Assembly: GCA_028753945.1 (NCBI GenBank)
Contig: JAPNXP010000018.1
Coordinates: 2,605,643-2,669,642 of the forward strand
Direction: 5' to 3'
Length of the DNA stretch: 64,000 nucleotides
Origin: Hexactinellida sp. DTS-2022
Lineage: Eukaryota > Porifera > Hexactinellida
Made by a program: the position numbers and the translations under genes
The notes under the pieces: model-generated
Seen by the model: only the letters and a program-made list of their open reading frames with translations
Told to the model about the DNA's origin: nothing
The model's database searches: none
Part shown: positions 1-10,991 of the stretch, piece after piece
How positions within the stretch are numbered: the first letter of the stretch is position 1
Layout: the number at the start of each line of letters is the position of its first letter

Positions 1-40
1 AGTATAGTGGCCCAGTTCTAATCTTACTGCCTTTAACGGT
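1..40 (+). repeat. Partial copy of the ~62-bp minisatellite
   Basis: The window opens with the end of one unit of the repeat arrayed at 46556-46990 (it reads AGTATAGTGGCCCAGTTC, then a stretch ending in TACTGCC). The unit is cut by the window edge. Confidence 0.7.
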
Positions 41-250
41 ATCCCCTGACCAAGAATCTTCGATTCCATGGCTAAATTGAACACGATTATCTGAGAGCAT
101 TTCTATGTCCAAAATACCAAAAATAAATGCTGTCGTGGACACAATTGTAATAGACGAAAACATTGATTTCTAAACAGCTTATAAGATTTTTTAAAAATAT
201 CTTTTGGAGCTTCATAGGCGGTAACATAGTTAAATTAGTATGGATTCATA

Positions 251-535
251 CCAGTGCTCGACAAATCTGGTGGTTTGGTGGCGCTAGCCACCAAAAATCT
301 GATTTAAGCCACCAAATTTTGACTTTGGTGGCTTAACTAATCTACCATATATTGTGGATTATTGACTTTATGTACATTATATGTTTCGTTGCATCATTTG
401 TTATTAACATTAGTGTTGTTTTACGGCATCAAAACTTTGTTAAGTCATCAGTGGTTTGCTAAACCGGCCGTTGTTTATTCTTTAGCCACCAGAAAAAGTG
501 AGGTGGTGGCTTAATTATAATTCACTACTAGTCCA
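251..535. repeat. Short inverted-repeat region built on GGTGGC/GCCACC
   Basis: The hexamers GGTGGC and GCCACC recur several times in both orientations between about 270 and 510, giving short stems. The left side begins with CAGTGCTCGACAAATC, which resembles a hAT terminus, but I cannot find a matching right terminus or a target duplication. It is probably a decayed MITE. Nothing else is visible between here and the Rab gene at 1199 beyond AT-rich sequence. Confidence 0.35.
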
Positions 536-1198
536 CATCTGTTTTATGCATGTTTGCCGTTAGGAGTGGAATTTCCATTCCCATCCCATTTTTATAAAAT
601 TTCTGTGGGTATTCACACAGGATTATCATCTCTACCAATTTATTGTATTCTATAAAACAAAACTTTTACTGAATTTATGTGTGTGGATAAATTTACAACT
701 ATAATATATTAATATTACTATGTACAATGAATATTATATATAGATATGTGAAGTTATTTTGATTTTGACATTCATATTCGACATTAATGTTTGATATTCA
801 CATTCGACATTAATTAAGTCAAAACGGGATTTTTTGGCAAACCTTGACTTTTGTTATGTTGAAGTACTTTTAAGCAAACACTCCAAAAATTCCTGCTATT
901 ATATATATGGTCTAAACTTTATTTTGCAAGCACATTGGAATAAACAAATAATTGGAATATGTGCTTACATGGGGAAGAAGGTGAAAAATGTCATTTTTTG
1001 ACCTTTTTTGACAATTTCTATTGCTTCAAATAAAAGAATATGTTCTATACATTTACAGGTCTGAAGTGCTTGCAAAATTTTGTACTCCTGGCAATGATTA
1101 ATCACTGCAATTATTGGAGTGATACGAATGATTTTCGTTACTATATTATGTTAAAATATATCTCCTTTTTTAAGTAGTCCACTTTCTTTTGAGCACCA

Positions 1199-2005
1199 AT
1201 GTCTATCTATTACTCCACTTGTGAAGAAGGCAAATTTGCTGAAGAATATAAAGTTGTAATCGTCGGAGAAAGTTCTGTAGGTAAAACTTCAATTCTCTAC
1301 AACTACGTTCAAGCTACTTTTAAAGACAATTTAATTTCAACTGTTGGATTGGATTTTCGTAGTATTATTTTGGATGTAACAGGTATACCTGTTAAATTGC
1401 AAATTTGGGATACAGCTGGACAGGAAAGATTCAGAACCCTGTCAAAACAATTATTTCGTGGCGCAAAAGGCATTGTGTTAGTGTATGATATTACAAATAA
1501 AAACACTTTTTTTCAGCTTAATTATTGGATCAAATCATTAGATAGATACGAAATTCGTGAGGAACAAGTTCTTATTATTGGTAATAAAGTCGATTTAGCA
1601 GATAATCGAGAGATTAGTGAAAGTGTAGCTAGGAAATTAGCTCAAGATTATTCATTTAATTATATTGAGACTAGTGCAAAAGACGGTACAAATATTCAGA
1701 ATGCATTTCACGTTTTAGCTACTGAACTTAATATTAAATTTGGAATATTCAGACCTGGGAGATTATTATCTAGTACTCAAGAAGATACTATATTAAATAT
1801 TATTGAGTCACCGACAGTAATTTCACCTAGAAAAATAGGTGATTGTAATTTGAATCACCCATTTCGGAGTATTTTCCATACAAGTGGAAATCAGTCAATA
1901 TCTTTCAAGGAAAACTGTGACCCCGATTATTATTGCAGGCCATTTTGCCATATAGATGAACGTGCTCGAAATGGTAGAATTCATGGAAATTGTTGTAAAA
2001 AATAG
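1199..2005 (+). CDS. Rab-family small GTPase, intronless, with an extended C-terminal tail
   Basis: This is a single open frame of 268 residues. It carries all Rab signature boxes: P-loop GESSVGKTS at residues 23-31, switch I TVGLDF at 48-53, WDTAGQERF at 70-78, GNKVDL at 128-133 and ETSAK at 157-161. It ends in CCKK, a CCXX-type geranylgeranylation signal, so it is expected to be a membrane-anchored GTP switch in vesicle traffic. The GTPase core stops near residue 185; the remaining ~80 residues are unusually long for a Rab (about 200-220 in total) and include a small CRPFC cluster. There is no intron, and AATAAA lies about 110 bp downstream. I cannot assign a subfamily; switch I reads VGLDF where most Rabs have IGVDF, so it is divergent. 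The full motif set argues for a working gene, possibly of retrocopy origin. Confidence 0.88.
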   Translation: MSIYYSTCEEGKFAEEYKVVIVGESSVGKTSILYNYVQATFKDNLISTVGLDFRSIILDVTGIPVKLQIWDTAGQERFRTLSKQLFRGAKGIVLVYDITNKNTFFQLNYWIKSLDRYEIREEQVLIIGNKVDLADNREISESVARKLAQDYSFNYIETSAKDGTNIQNAFHVLATELNIKFGIFRPGRLLSSTQEDTILNIIESPTVISPRKIGDCNLNHPFRSIFHTSGNQSISFKENCDPDYYCRPFCHIDERARNGRIHGNCCKK

Positions 2006-2113
2006 TTACATTTTGATTGTGTATATATTTTTATTTTTACAGATATTTGCTTTTATTTTAACTTCCTTCGATTCGAATATGCATATTAGATAAATTATAT
2101 TTTATATTTCTTT

Positions 2114-2119
2114 AATAAA
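2114..2119 (+). promoter_or_regulatory. Candidate polyadenylation signal of the Rab gene
   Basis: AATAAA lies 109 bp after the Rab stop codon, in an AT-rich 3' region. Confidence 0.5.
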
Positions 2120-2439
2120 TACTGATTTTGGAATGTACTTTTGTACTGTTTGATATTTCATGATATTATAGTCACAATCCTCATTCTGGATTTTCCACAT
2201 TAATTAGTTCCAGATAGGGGTAACCAATTTTGTTGATCTACTCTATATGTCGTGACCTATCAGTAATTAAAATCTATATTTACAGTGGCTTTAATTGGAA
2301 TTTTTAGCAGATACCTATTATTATTGATCTATAGGTTGTAGGTAGCTGCAAATTGAATGGCATCATTAAAAATGATTTATCTAGTCTCATAAATGGAGTT
2401 CCGGACAATTTACAATTTCATTAAGTATTCTATTTTCAT

Positions 2440-2545
2440 TCCTTTGGTCGCACTATATTTTGGTGGTAGTTTATTGATAGTGCCTTCAAAGAACATGCTG
2501 TCGATACACCTGAAATTTTGGATTTTTTCGCCAAGTCATGAACGC
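2440..2545 (+). repeat. Degenerate half-copy of the 120-bp palindrome family
   Basis: The segment reads TTTGGTGGTAGTTTATTGAT, then a stretch with CCTTCAAAGAACATGCTGTC and ATTTTGGATTTTTTCGCC. These match the palindromes at 59271-59398 and 61957-62080, and so does the flank after it (TCATGAACGCC). One arm is decayed. Confidence 0.6.
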
Positions 2546-2684
2546 CTCATGGTGTTTAGATTCATTAAACAAGTTGTTGCGGGACAAAGGAACGAGTGTT
2601 GAATTTGAAGTGTATTTCTATCTTGAACCATCTTGAGTGTATGCCATTAATTAATTAATTATGTATTGATAATTAATTATATTA

Positions 2685-3169
2685 CTAGCGCGCTTCGCGG
2701 CAGAACACAACCACACACCAACCGCTTCGAGGTTGGTGTGTGGTTTATACACTCCTAATATTGATTATACAGCGTAAATAGGCGTAAATAGTCAAATTTA
2801 ACAATGTGAAATTTTAATGATTACGTCATCATGCGGTAATGAGTTAGCATAGTGGCGATCTTGTGTGACCAACGTGTCCGCATCATTAATGTACATGTTC
2901 TATTAAATTTTTAAATTTTTCTCTCTTAAAGGGCGCGAATTATGTGCGATTAAGTGAATCTTCAGGGTTGTCGAAATGTGACAATGACGTCATAACTTGT
3001 CGAGGTGTGAGAAATTTTGAGTGGAAACCTCAACTTGTTGGCGGGTGCCAAAAGTTACCCCTATATGCCAAAAATCACATTTGGAAACGTCCACTTTCTT
3101 CAATTAATTCGGAACAAACAAACAAATATATACACATATATATATACAAACCCAGGCTTGTGTTTTAAT
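2685..3169 (-). mobile_element. Helitron-like non-autonomous element, family 1 (interrupted copy)
   Basis: On the minus strand the 3' terminus is CTAG preceded by a small CGC-GAA-GCG hairpin and followed by T, as in Helitrons. The body matches the copies at 14570-14837 (opposite strand) and 36852-37235. A perfect 15-bp hairpin sits at 2709-2745. The 5' part is interrupted by the MITE at 3170-3500. There are no terminal inverted repeats and no target duplication. The class assignment rests on the termini only. Confidence 0.5.
2709..2745. repeat. Perfect 15-bp stem hairpin
   Basis: AACCACACACCAACC (2709-2723) pairs perfectly with GGTTGGTGTGTGGTT (2731-2745) around the loop GCTTCGA. It lies just inside the CTAG end of the Helitron-like element. 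Confidence 0.85.
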
Positions 3170-3500
3170 CTAAGTTGTTTAATACGTATAATACGTAATA
3201 CGCTATCCACTAGTACGTATTATACGTTAAATCTATGATCAACCAGGGATGTTTTCGAAGTAAATTCAATAAAATATCAGTAATTCTTGTTGTAAATACA
3301 ACATCTAGCAAATAATCATATTTGTACTATACAAACTAAACTACGAGTCGATTAACAATAAAAGAACAAGCTTAAACCAAAAGTTGTTCAAATCAAATTC
3401 CATGAGCTCGATATTATTTGTAAGGTATACGTATAATACGTATTACATTATACGTATTATACGTACTACGTAACCAATAAAAGACGTATTAAACAATTTA
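3170..3500. mobile_element. 331-bp MITE with 9-bp target duplication, rich in ACGTATAATACGT palindromes
   Basis: The ends are (C)TAAGTTGTTTAATACGT on the left and ACGTATTAAACAATTTA on the right, an inverted pair. The element is bracketed by TGTTTTAAT at 3161-3169 and again at 3501-3509. A 9-bp duplication fits the Mutator superfamily. Inside are repeated palindromes of the type TACGTATAATACGTA. It is inserted in the Helitron-like element. Confidence 0.75.
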
Positions 3501-3514
3501 TGTTTTAATAGTAC

Positions 3515-3598
3515 GAGCCCTTCGGTCTCGGTCGCTTCGCGACCTTTGTTCGTTCGTATTAGACACTACGCAAAACAATTAACGGCCGCTTCGCGGCC
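3515..3598. repeat. Cluster of three GC-rich hairpins with TTC loops
   Basis: Three compact stems occur in 84 bp of otherwise AT-rich DNA: GAGCCC-TTC-GGTCTC (3515-3529), GGTCGC-TTC-GCGACC (3530-3544) and GGCCGC-TTC-GCGGCC (3584-3598). A related cluster that opens with the same first hairpin is at 28757-28846. The function is unknown; transposon termini are the likeliest source. Confidence 0.7.
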
Positions 3599-4019
3599 TT
3601 ACTCTCCTCAAATATAACTCATATTAAATAAGTTAAGCCTGTGACTAGTAAATTACACGTACTCAATTCAGTATGCTGCTATTTGGGACCCCAGTATGTC
3701 AAGTAATTAATTAATTCATTCATGTTATTTACTAACCCAGGATTTTAACAGCATAGTAGTAAATTGTTTGTAAATAGTTGAATTACTTTGATAGTAATAT
3801 TATGCTTATGTGATTGACGTAAGCTAAATACATCACGAATAGAAATAAACTGATGGAAGCCAAACTGGATTAATCAAGTATGCAATTTCGGAAATAATGT
3901 AGGTGAAGATTAAATCATCAAACCTCAATATGTGCAATGACGCAGCAATTGTAGGTTACATTTTTGTTATTGCCTGGCTCAGATAAATGCGAAAATTATA
4001 AAAATTTCTAGAGACATTC

Positions 4020-4391
4020 AACACATTCTGTTTTATAACGTGACAAAATTGTTTGACGATTGAATCAAAAATGTAAGAGCTGAATCCAAATTAGTTCGTA
4101 CGTGACGTCACAATCCCATAAATCGGTATACGTGTGTCTCATTTCATGTCTTGCCATCTAAAATTGTGGCCGAATCGGATAAGAACTGAAAGAGTTATTC
4201 CCAAATATGTGCGTTTATGACGTCATAATCCCGTTATTTTGTTTAGAAAACCAATAGATCGTTGTCGCAGTACAAAGTTATCCCTGTATACCAATTTTCA
4301 GCTTTCTAGGACTCGTAGTCTTTCCTATTAATTCTGGACAAACACACACACACACACAAACACCCAACAATTCCTCTTTTAATATATAGAT
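4020..4391 (-). mobile_element. Helitron-like element, family 2
   Basis: Read on the minus strand it starts TCTATATATTAAAAGAGG preceded by A, with a CA-rich microsatellite just inside. The body matches 33968-34320 (plus orientation), including paired TGACGTCA-type motifs. The other end is diffuse near 4020. The 5' TC end resembles family 1 (14570-14837). There are no inverted repeats. The class is inferred. Confidence 0.4.
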
Positions 4392-5756
4392 AGATTATCT
4401 AGACTAAGGTGCTACCCCCTTGATTTTTCGACACCCGACGACCTAATGTTTTGATTGCATATTTGGATACTACTAGTATTATAAGATATCGCTGCAAATA
4501 TTAGAATTCTACTATCTATTAATCCATAGTTATGAACTATGTAAGTCTCAATACAGTACTAATCCATACTAGTCTAGAATTGAATTTTGAACTTTTATTT
4601 CATTTTTTAGCCCGAAACATCTCGATTATATATTATACCTCAGTCCATTCTCAATGTTTTCAAATACATCAGAATTTCAAAATTCCTCCGTCTTCCCCAA
4701 CTTATTGTCATTTAGTGAAATTGGTCCAAAGAATTGCCAAAAATTTCACTAAAAGTGTCCTAATTAAATATTTTTGTATTATAATGCCAAAACTGCCGCG
4801 GTTAAAAACATGCATCTAAGTTTCCTGATCATTTAAAAAAAAATTCTACCTTCCAAGATAAAAATTCAGTTTTTTGTATTCATTCTCCCAGATTCACTTT
4901 TTTATAAAAAACAATTTTGAAAAATGGCACATATAAGGAATTCACGTCATATGTTTGTAAAATTATCATCTTTGATGAAAGTTTGGTTGAAAAAATCATG
5001 GGAGTCAATCAGTATATCATACAGAGTATTCCTGGTAATAAATATCGTCATAAATCTTCTCAATTATTTTTCCGGAAATGTTGGGGGTAACACCTAGTAT
5101 AGATTATCTAGAGTCTAGACTATAAACAAATTGTTAGTATTAAACGTAAATACTCCCAAATCACTAAAATCTTCCCGGCGAAATATTAACACATAGGCGT
5201 AGAAGTAACCCGCGCGGCCCGAGTAGATTTTGGATCGAATTATCAATTTACTATAATACTACAATTTTTGCCGATGATGCGTTCTCCAAACACTTATATA
5301 GTGCACTATATTGATTTTCTCATTCAATAGCGTAAACCTTATTTGTTAGTGTTGTAGTTGCTATATACCTTGACAGGCATAGGCGCCGATGTTGGGGTTA
5401 TGGGGAAGCCTTCCGACCTGGGGGGTCCGTCCACTGGGGGAATAAAAACTAAATTTATTAAAATTGAATACTCACAGTATATAAAATTGTGTAATTATAT
5501 TCGTGCAATAGAAAATATATTAACATTATCTGTAATTGTACTGAAATTTTTAATAGATTCTACTCGATCTCACAAAGTAACATCGAATAGCTTCTATTTT
5601 CAATTTGAAAACTAAGATTGTATATAAGATTAAATATACTGCCATACGCGTAAATGTACCTATCATGGTGGGCTCTGGGGAGTCAGGATCCCCCAGGTCG
5701 TTATGGTGAAAGCATTCTTTTGAGTGAAGGATTATAAATGCAATAAGGTTGTAAAT
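4392..5756. other. AT-rich stretch without recognisable genes
   Basis: No reading frame here has recognisable domains. At 5368 there is a hAT-like end (CATAGGCGCCGATGTTGGGG) without a partner end that I can place. Near 5540-5640 is a fragment of the long repeat family seen at 49.6-49.8 kb. Confidence 0.5.
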
Positions 5757-5931
5757 TTAATAGAGTCACCTCGGGACCAGGTGGCTTTGACCCTATTAAG
5801 CGGAAAAATTTATTAACCTAAAATATTTTAAGCCAAAATCTAATTCCGTCCTATAAATCCTGTGAAATTTTGACCCGATTAAGCTGTGGAATCTATTAAC
5901 CGGGTGACTCTATTAAGCGGAGTCGACTGTA
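5757..5931. mobile_element. Tc1/pogo-like MITE, left end truncated
   Basis: The right end reads CTTAATAGAG-type sequence followed by GTCGACTGTA, the inverse of TACAGTCGAC. The internal GAGTCACCTCGGGACCAGG matches the MITE at 36242-36326. The left terminus lacks the outer ~15 bp. This is a non-coding relic. Confidence 0.55.
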
Positions 5932-6439
5932 TCTCTTTCTAGACATTTGCCTAGTACATTTAGAATTTTAGAAAGATGTTAATCATTGTGATTATTTCTA
6001 TAACCAATAAAATTGGTAGGATAGTAACCATAACTCGTAACAAATCAACGATTAAATTATTGAAATTCAGGAGAAATAAAAAGGTTTAAACATTTTTAAA
6101 TCGTTTTATTTCAAAACAACAATTTTTGTATAAAATATTTTGTTTATATCATTTTGTAATTGTAATCAGATAAGGTAGTGCTGGTAATTGACGTAATTGA
6201 CACTGTATATTATAATTTCGTTTGTGGGCAATACAAAATTTACTTTAAGTAATAGGCAGGCTTGCCGTGGATATGGATATGGATATCCATGGATATCTCC
6301 ATGGAGATGCTAATACAAGAAATGTGTACTTTGTTATATTCCTGAGGTTGACCTGTCAATCTCCTTATTTTTTACGTCACTCCCAGGGTTGTTTGATTTA
6401 AATCATTGATTTAAATCATGGTTTAAATCATTGATTTAA

Positions 6440-9400
6440 CGCTACCTACGACTACTCGAGAATGCTTGTGATGGGTAAAAAAAAAGGACTTGACGGACTC
6501 AATTCAATTAGTGCTTCAGTTCCTATAACATACTATATAGTAATTATTTTATAAAAAAAATCATAGATTTTCAAAATAGTTTTGACACAAATATGTAAAT
6601 ACATACTTTCCGTTGCTATAGTAACTAAGCAAGAGATTTTCCTAGTAGAAAATGACGAGAGCATGAATTACTTTGCTTTTAACTCGCAACGCTTCAAATC
6701 AATATGCGTTCGATACGGGTACCCGCCAAAATCTCCAATTTTGTCAAAATTAATTTAGTTAATTAGAATATTAATATATTAGGTCCAATTACGTATGGAA
6801 TTTGTACTTTTTTGGGATTCTTGGCCTTATAACAATTTGAATTAATAAAGAAGTTAGAAAACGCTCTGCTATTGTTTTACATATATATGTATACTACATA
6901 ACCCCCAAATTTATAGTTTCTATTATAAATACTTTCGGAGTTCACTAGATTCTCTCATATTCAGTATTGCAATAAATTTATTTGGAGATAATGAGGAAGA
7001 AAGACAAATTCAAGACAAATACATGCAATCTAAGGTTACTAACACAAATATATCTAAGGATCTTGCTCTTCACAGTCGAAACACTGGAATGGTTCATCTC
7101 CTACTTCCTTCAGGGTCACTTTCATGCACCTAGCGTGATACCACTGGTCGCAGAATTCGCAAAACACCCAGTCATCGGTCTTCCGCTTTCTTCCGATCGG
7201 ACAATTTCGCAACTGGCACTCTTCGCAAACGGTGTCTGATCCGTCACCAGTGGACGCTTTTGCAACGGCTTTCTTCGCAGGGGTACTCGATGAAGCTTCA
7301 CTACCAAAGGCTTTGGACTTATACTTTGCCCCAGCCTTTTCCAGCCTGCGTCTGGAAGATTCTGCGGTCAGAAACTGGGACTGGAGTAACCTTCGTCTCC
7401 TCTTCTGGGTTTCAGAGACAGCTTTGATACGACACCGGTTGCGTTCTTTGTCCTTTCTCGCGAAATAGAGCAAGGTCTTATGTGAACAGGCTACTCCTAA
7501 GTTGGTAAGCACGCTAGCCAGAGACATAGAGCCCTCGTTGAAAGTGGTGACCGCCAGCGCTGCAGAGGCTTGGAGGGACTTCTGGCCGACACGCTTGATT
7601 TTCGGCGCGTTATGCCATAGGACGGAGTGCAGAGATTCATTCGCGTTCTGCGTCTTGCCAAGGGTTACGGCGGAACATAAAGCAATGCTCGCGAACTTCT
7701 GAAAGACATCCAAGAGGCGAGCCAGTTCTGGTGCCGTGAGGTATGGGGCCCGGAGATTCACCGGTGAAATTGTGTCGTCATCCTTTACTTCAGCAATATT
7801 CTTCCCCATATAGCACCACGAATCTCTGGTATGAGGACAGTTATCATGGTTCTCAACAAGGTGATCGGCAAGGACGTAGAGAGCTTTCTGTATTTCTTCA
7901 GGACTCTTTCCCCTGTTCTGTACAATAACCAGCCCATAGAGATGCGCGACTCGCTCAAGCTTAGTAGGTCCAATAGGTTTCGATACTAGTTGTTTGGTGC
8001 TAGGCTTCTTCAGTTGTCCCTTTAGGCGCTTTTGTGTATGGCCTAAGCACTCTTCCTTGCGAACTAGCTCTAGAGAATCGTAGGGATTGCTCTCCGATAG
8101 TCGTTTGTAAGAAGAAGAGTCCCCATCACCAATGTATGTTGTGTAGGCCAGCTGATTCTTGGAAACGGATCTTGCCCAGATGTGCAATGCACCTGCATAT
8201 TCCATTGATTGGCTGCTTCCTTTGAAGTTAGCTGGACATTCGGATTGATGCGTCTCCCAGAATGCCTCATAATCCTCTGGTTGCTCACCCTTTTTCTCCT
8301 CAGTCCATCTGATACATTTATTGCAGACGCGCTCGTACAGCTGATAGTCCAACACCAAGCCTGTATCAATCTCAATAGCCGCACAAAAGCCTTGGTTTGA
8401 ATAATGCCCACGTGTGTGCCAGGAGCCATCAAAGCTGACAGAGCAATTTCCACAATCAGGAATATTAGAAATTGGAGAGAAAGATCGCACCTTCTGAGCT
8501 GCCAATGACATGGACCGCTCGCAGATATCAGCTGTCGCCGCAACAAAATTTCGGAGATAATTTCGAGGTAGATCTCTCCAGCTGTTTTGGATTCCAAGAA
8601 TGTGACACGTTTGAACAAAGTCCGTCCAGCTTGAAGAAGAGGTATGAACTGCCAAGATCGCTCTATAGTTCACCTCTGACTTCTTATGTGTCAACATATG
8701 TGGATCGTTCAAAGCCTGGGCTGGTGTTGAGCCAATGGGGATTGAGTTTGGAAACTCCGCAATAATCAGGTGACAACGTAGGCATTTGAGTAAGAAGTAT
8801 GACTGCATCCCTTCGCGATAGCTATATTCATAAAGAGCCAAGTTTCCTGGACAGTCGTTTGTTGTACATTTCAGTAGATTGAAGACTTTGCCGAGTATAG
8901 ACATGTCCATCACTTGAGAACCTTGAGCAATATATAGGTCACGATACTGGACGTCGTCTTCTTTTCGGCACTGAATAGAAAACCTCTCAGGTTTACGAGG
9001 AAATGCGACGTCGTCAAAAAGCCTAGACTTGGGCTTTGTTAGTTGAAAAAGTACCCGCTTCTTAGGAGATGGACTGGACGATAATTTCCTCTTCACGTCA
9101 GCGCCCTTCTGAAATCGTCCAGAGTGTACACGCTTCCTCCTGGTGTGTCCCTTAGGTTTGGGAGTTTCTGAATCCGTAGAGGCTTGAGAGGAGATTCCAA
9201 ATTCTGAGAAACACTCTCCCAAACCTGTAGGCGTTGCTGGAGGCGGAGAAATAGGAGTTGCAAAAGTGAAGGATGAAGAGGGAGACTAAGGGGGAGGCGT
9301 ACCAGTATCGGTGGTAGATTCGAGGTCTGAAAGTATTGCGAGTAGAGGCAGATCACGGCTGCTAAAGCGAGATATTTGTTCCGGTTCGGAAGAAGACATC

Positions 9401-10031
9401 TTTTGATTGTAGTAAGGTTGGTATAAATAAATTCTCTTTTTTGCTCGTATTTATATGTAATAATATTTTACAAAGTTCCAAAATTAGCGACTGGAATCTA
9501 TAAAAAGATTCAAAAATAGACTAATTTAGACATAAAACGGCAGCTGTAATATGACATAAGCAATAAGAATGTAATTAAATCGGCAAAAAGATATCATATG
9601 TAATATGACTAAAGCAATAAATATAATATAAAAAACAAATTTAGAATTTCTGCTGATGTAATACTGTAAAGCAATACTCATCTAATAATAGATTAGAAAC
9701 ATTCCAGAAAAGCAAAAAATAAACTTAGGTAATCTGACATTGCAATATTTTAAATTGACGTAATAAATCTATTTGTAATGTATTATTTGAACGTATTTGA
9801 CATCGTATTTTGAAACGACAAATCAATAGAAATAATTTTTTTTTTCAATAAATTTACTAATAAACTGGTTGGAGTTTATGACTAGTTATGTGGCCAAAAA
9901 ATCCAAATATGATAAATCTGATTTTGCCAGTTTCTTAGGAATTGGCAGAGGTGTCTATAAACAAAAAGTTAACTTTAGAACAAAAGATTTTTTTTTCTGG
10001 AAAAATGGGAAAATAGTAGTCGTAGGTAGCG
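6440..10031 (-). mobile_element. Kolobok-like (TTAA) transposon, copy 1
   Basis: The termini CGCTACCTACGACTACT and the inverse AGTAGTCGTAGGTAGCG are each flanked by TTAA (6436-6439, 10032-10035). It is inserted in a GATTTAAATC motif of the surrounding element. It encodes one transposase gene on the minus strand. It is almost base-for-base identical to copy 2 (19200-22598), except that copy 2 lacks about 190 bp over the gene's 5' end. TTAA duplication plus this transposase type points to the Kolobok superfamily. Confidence 0.85.
7054..9399 (-). CDS. Kolobok/Mutator-like DDE transposase with C-terminal PHD finger; one in-frame stop near the N-terminus
   Basis: From the ATG at 9397-9399 the frame runs 781 codons to 7054, broken only by a TAG at 9286-9288 (codon 38). 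The uninterrupted part after it is over 720 residues. Order of parts: Ser/Pro-rich basic N-terminus; Cys-rich region (CTTNDC, CLRC); catalytic core with SFDGSW (first Asp), GDGDSS (second Asp) and NESLHS (Glu), as in the Mutator-like transposase domain family; basic stretch; C-terminal PHD finger with C-x2-C, C-x2-C, H-x2-C, C-x2-C spacing. The protein should cut and paste the element at TTAA; the PHD finger could tether it to histone tails (inference). The corresponding codon lies in the region deleted from copy 2, so I cannot tell whether the stop is young. Without read-through or an internal start the gene is probably dead. Confidence 0.85.
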
Positions 10032-10050
10032 TTAAATCATGATTTAAATC

Positions 10051-10150
10051 AAAAATCTGATTTTAACCAAAGAAGTCTGATTTTAACCAAAGAAGTCTGA
10101 TTTTAACCAAAGAAGTCTGATTTTAACCAAAGAAGTCTGATTTAAATCAA
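10051..10150 (+). repeat. Five tandem 20-bp units
   Basis: Unit AGAAGTCTGATTTTAACCAA is repeated; the first and last copies diverge toward GATTTAAATC. It is part of the subterminal region of the level-2 hAT-type element. Confidence 0.85.
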
Positions 10151-10271
10151 AAAAGTCGGACTTTTTTTGATTTAAATCAGACTTTTTTTATATAAATCAA
10201 ATTTTTTATGTCTATTGTTTTTTTGCGAAAAAATAAATAAATACATTGATAATGAATCAAATTACATTGAT

Positions 10272-10991
10272 CAGGGCTGTATCAACTCATTTTGAGTTGG
10301 TAAAAAAACTCATTTCCTCGGAACCAACTCATTCATTTATATTGTACCAACTCATTCAACTCATTCATTTGGATGTAACCAACTCATTCAACTCATTCAA
10401 TTTATCCAGTTTTATGCAACCAACTCATTTCAACTCATTTCAACTCATTTCAACTCATTTCAACTCATTTCAACTCATTTCTACTCATTCAACTCATTCA
10501 ACTCATTCAACTCATTTCAACTCATTTTAAAACTCGTTCAACTCGACTCATTTAATTACACATTCAAATGCATGTAACTCACATGCAATTAACTCATTAA
10601 AAAAATTGTATACATATGCGATGCAAGCCACTGTTGCTAAAAAACTTGCTTCAGACTATTTTCATGATTTCGAGTATTTTTCGAGTATTGAGATGGGATC
10701 TGCATCTCACTATGGGTTGACGCAAATACTACTTATGCCACATGGCAGGACAATTATTGTCTATGATATATATTTTAACCAATTTTAGAAATGAGTTGGT
10801 TCAAACCAACTCATTTCTAAAATGAGTTGATTCAACCAACTCATTTCTAAAATGAGTTGAACTCATTTCAACTCATTCAAGTGAGCTATCAACTCATTCA
10901 ACTCATTCATTTAGACCACTACCAACTCATTCAACTCATTCAGAAAAAATGAGTTGATTTTGCCAACTCAAAATGAGTTGATACAGCCCTG
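10272..10991. mobile_element. 720-bp hAT-type MITE made of AACTCAT/ATGAGTT arrays
   Basis: The left end CAGGGCTGTATCAACTCATT and right end AATGAGTTGATACAGCCCTG are perfect inverses. CATTGAT flanks both sides (10265-10271, 10992-10998). Most of the element is a run of AACTCATT in one orientation at the left and both orientations at the right. It has no coding capacity. It is inserted in the level-2 element. Confidence 0.8.

Noticed and set aside
2709-2745. Bacterial-type rho-independent terminator
   Set aside because: Stem without a following T-run role, in a metazoan nuclear context inside a repeat.
7232-8765. Several plus-strand open frames over the Kolobok-like gene
   Set aside because: They mirror the minus-strand transposase, have no domains, and recur identically in copy 2.
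10246-10530. 94-residue frame rich in THSFNSF
   Set aside because: It is the translation of AACTCATT repeats in the MITE at 10272-10991; no codon structure beyond the repeat.
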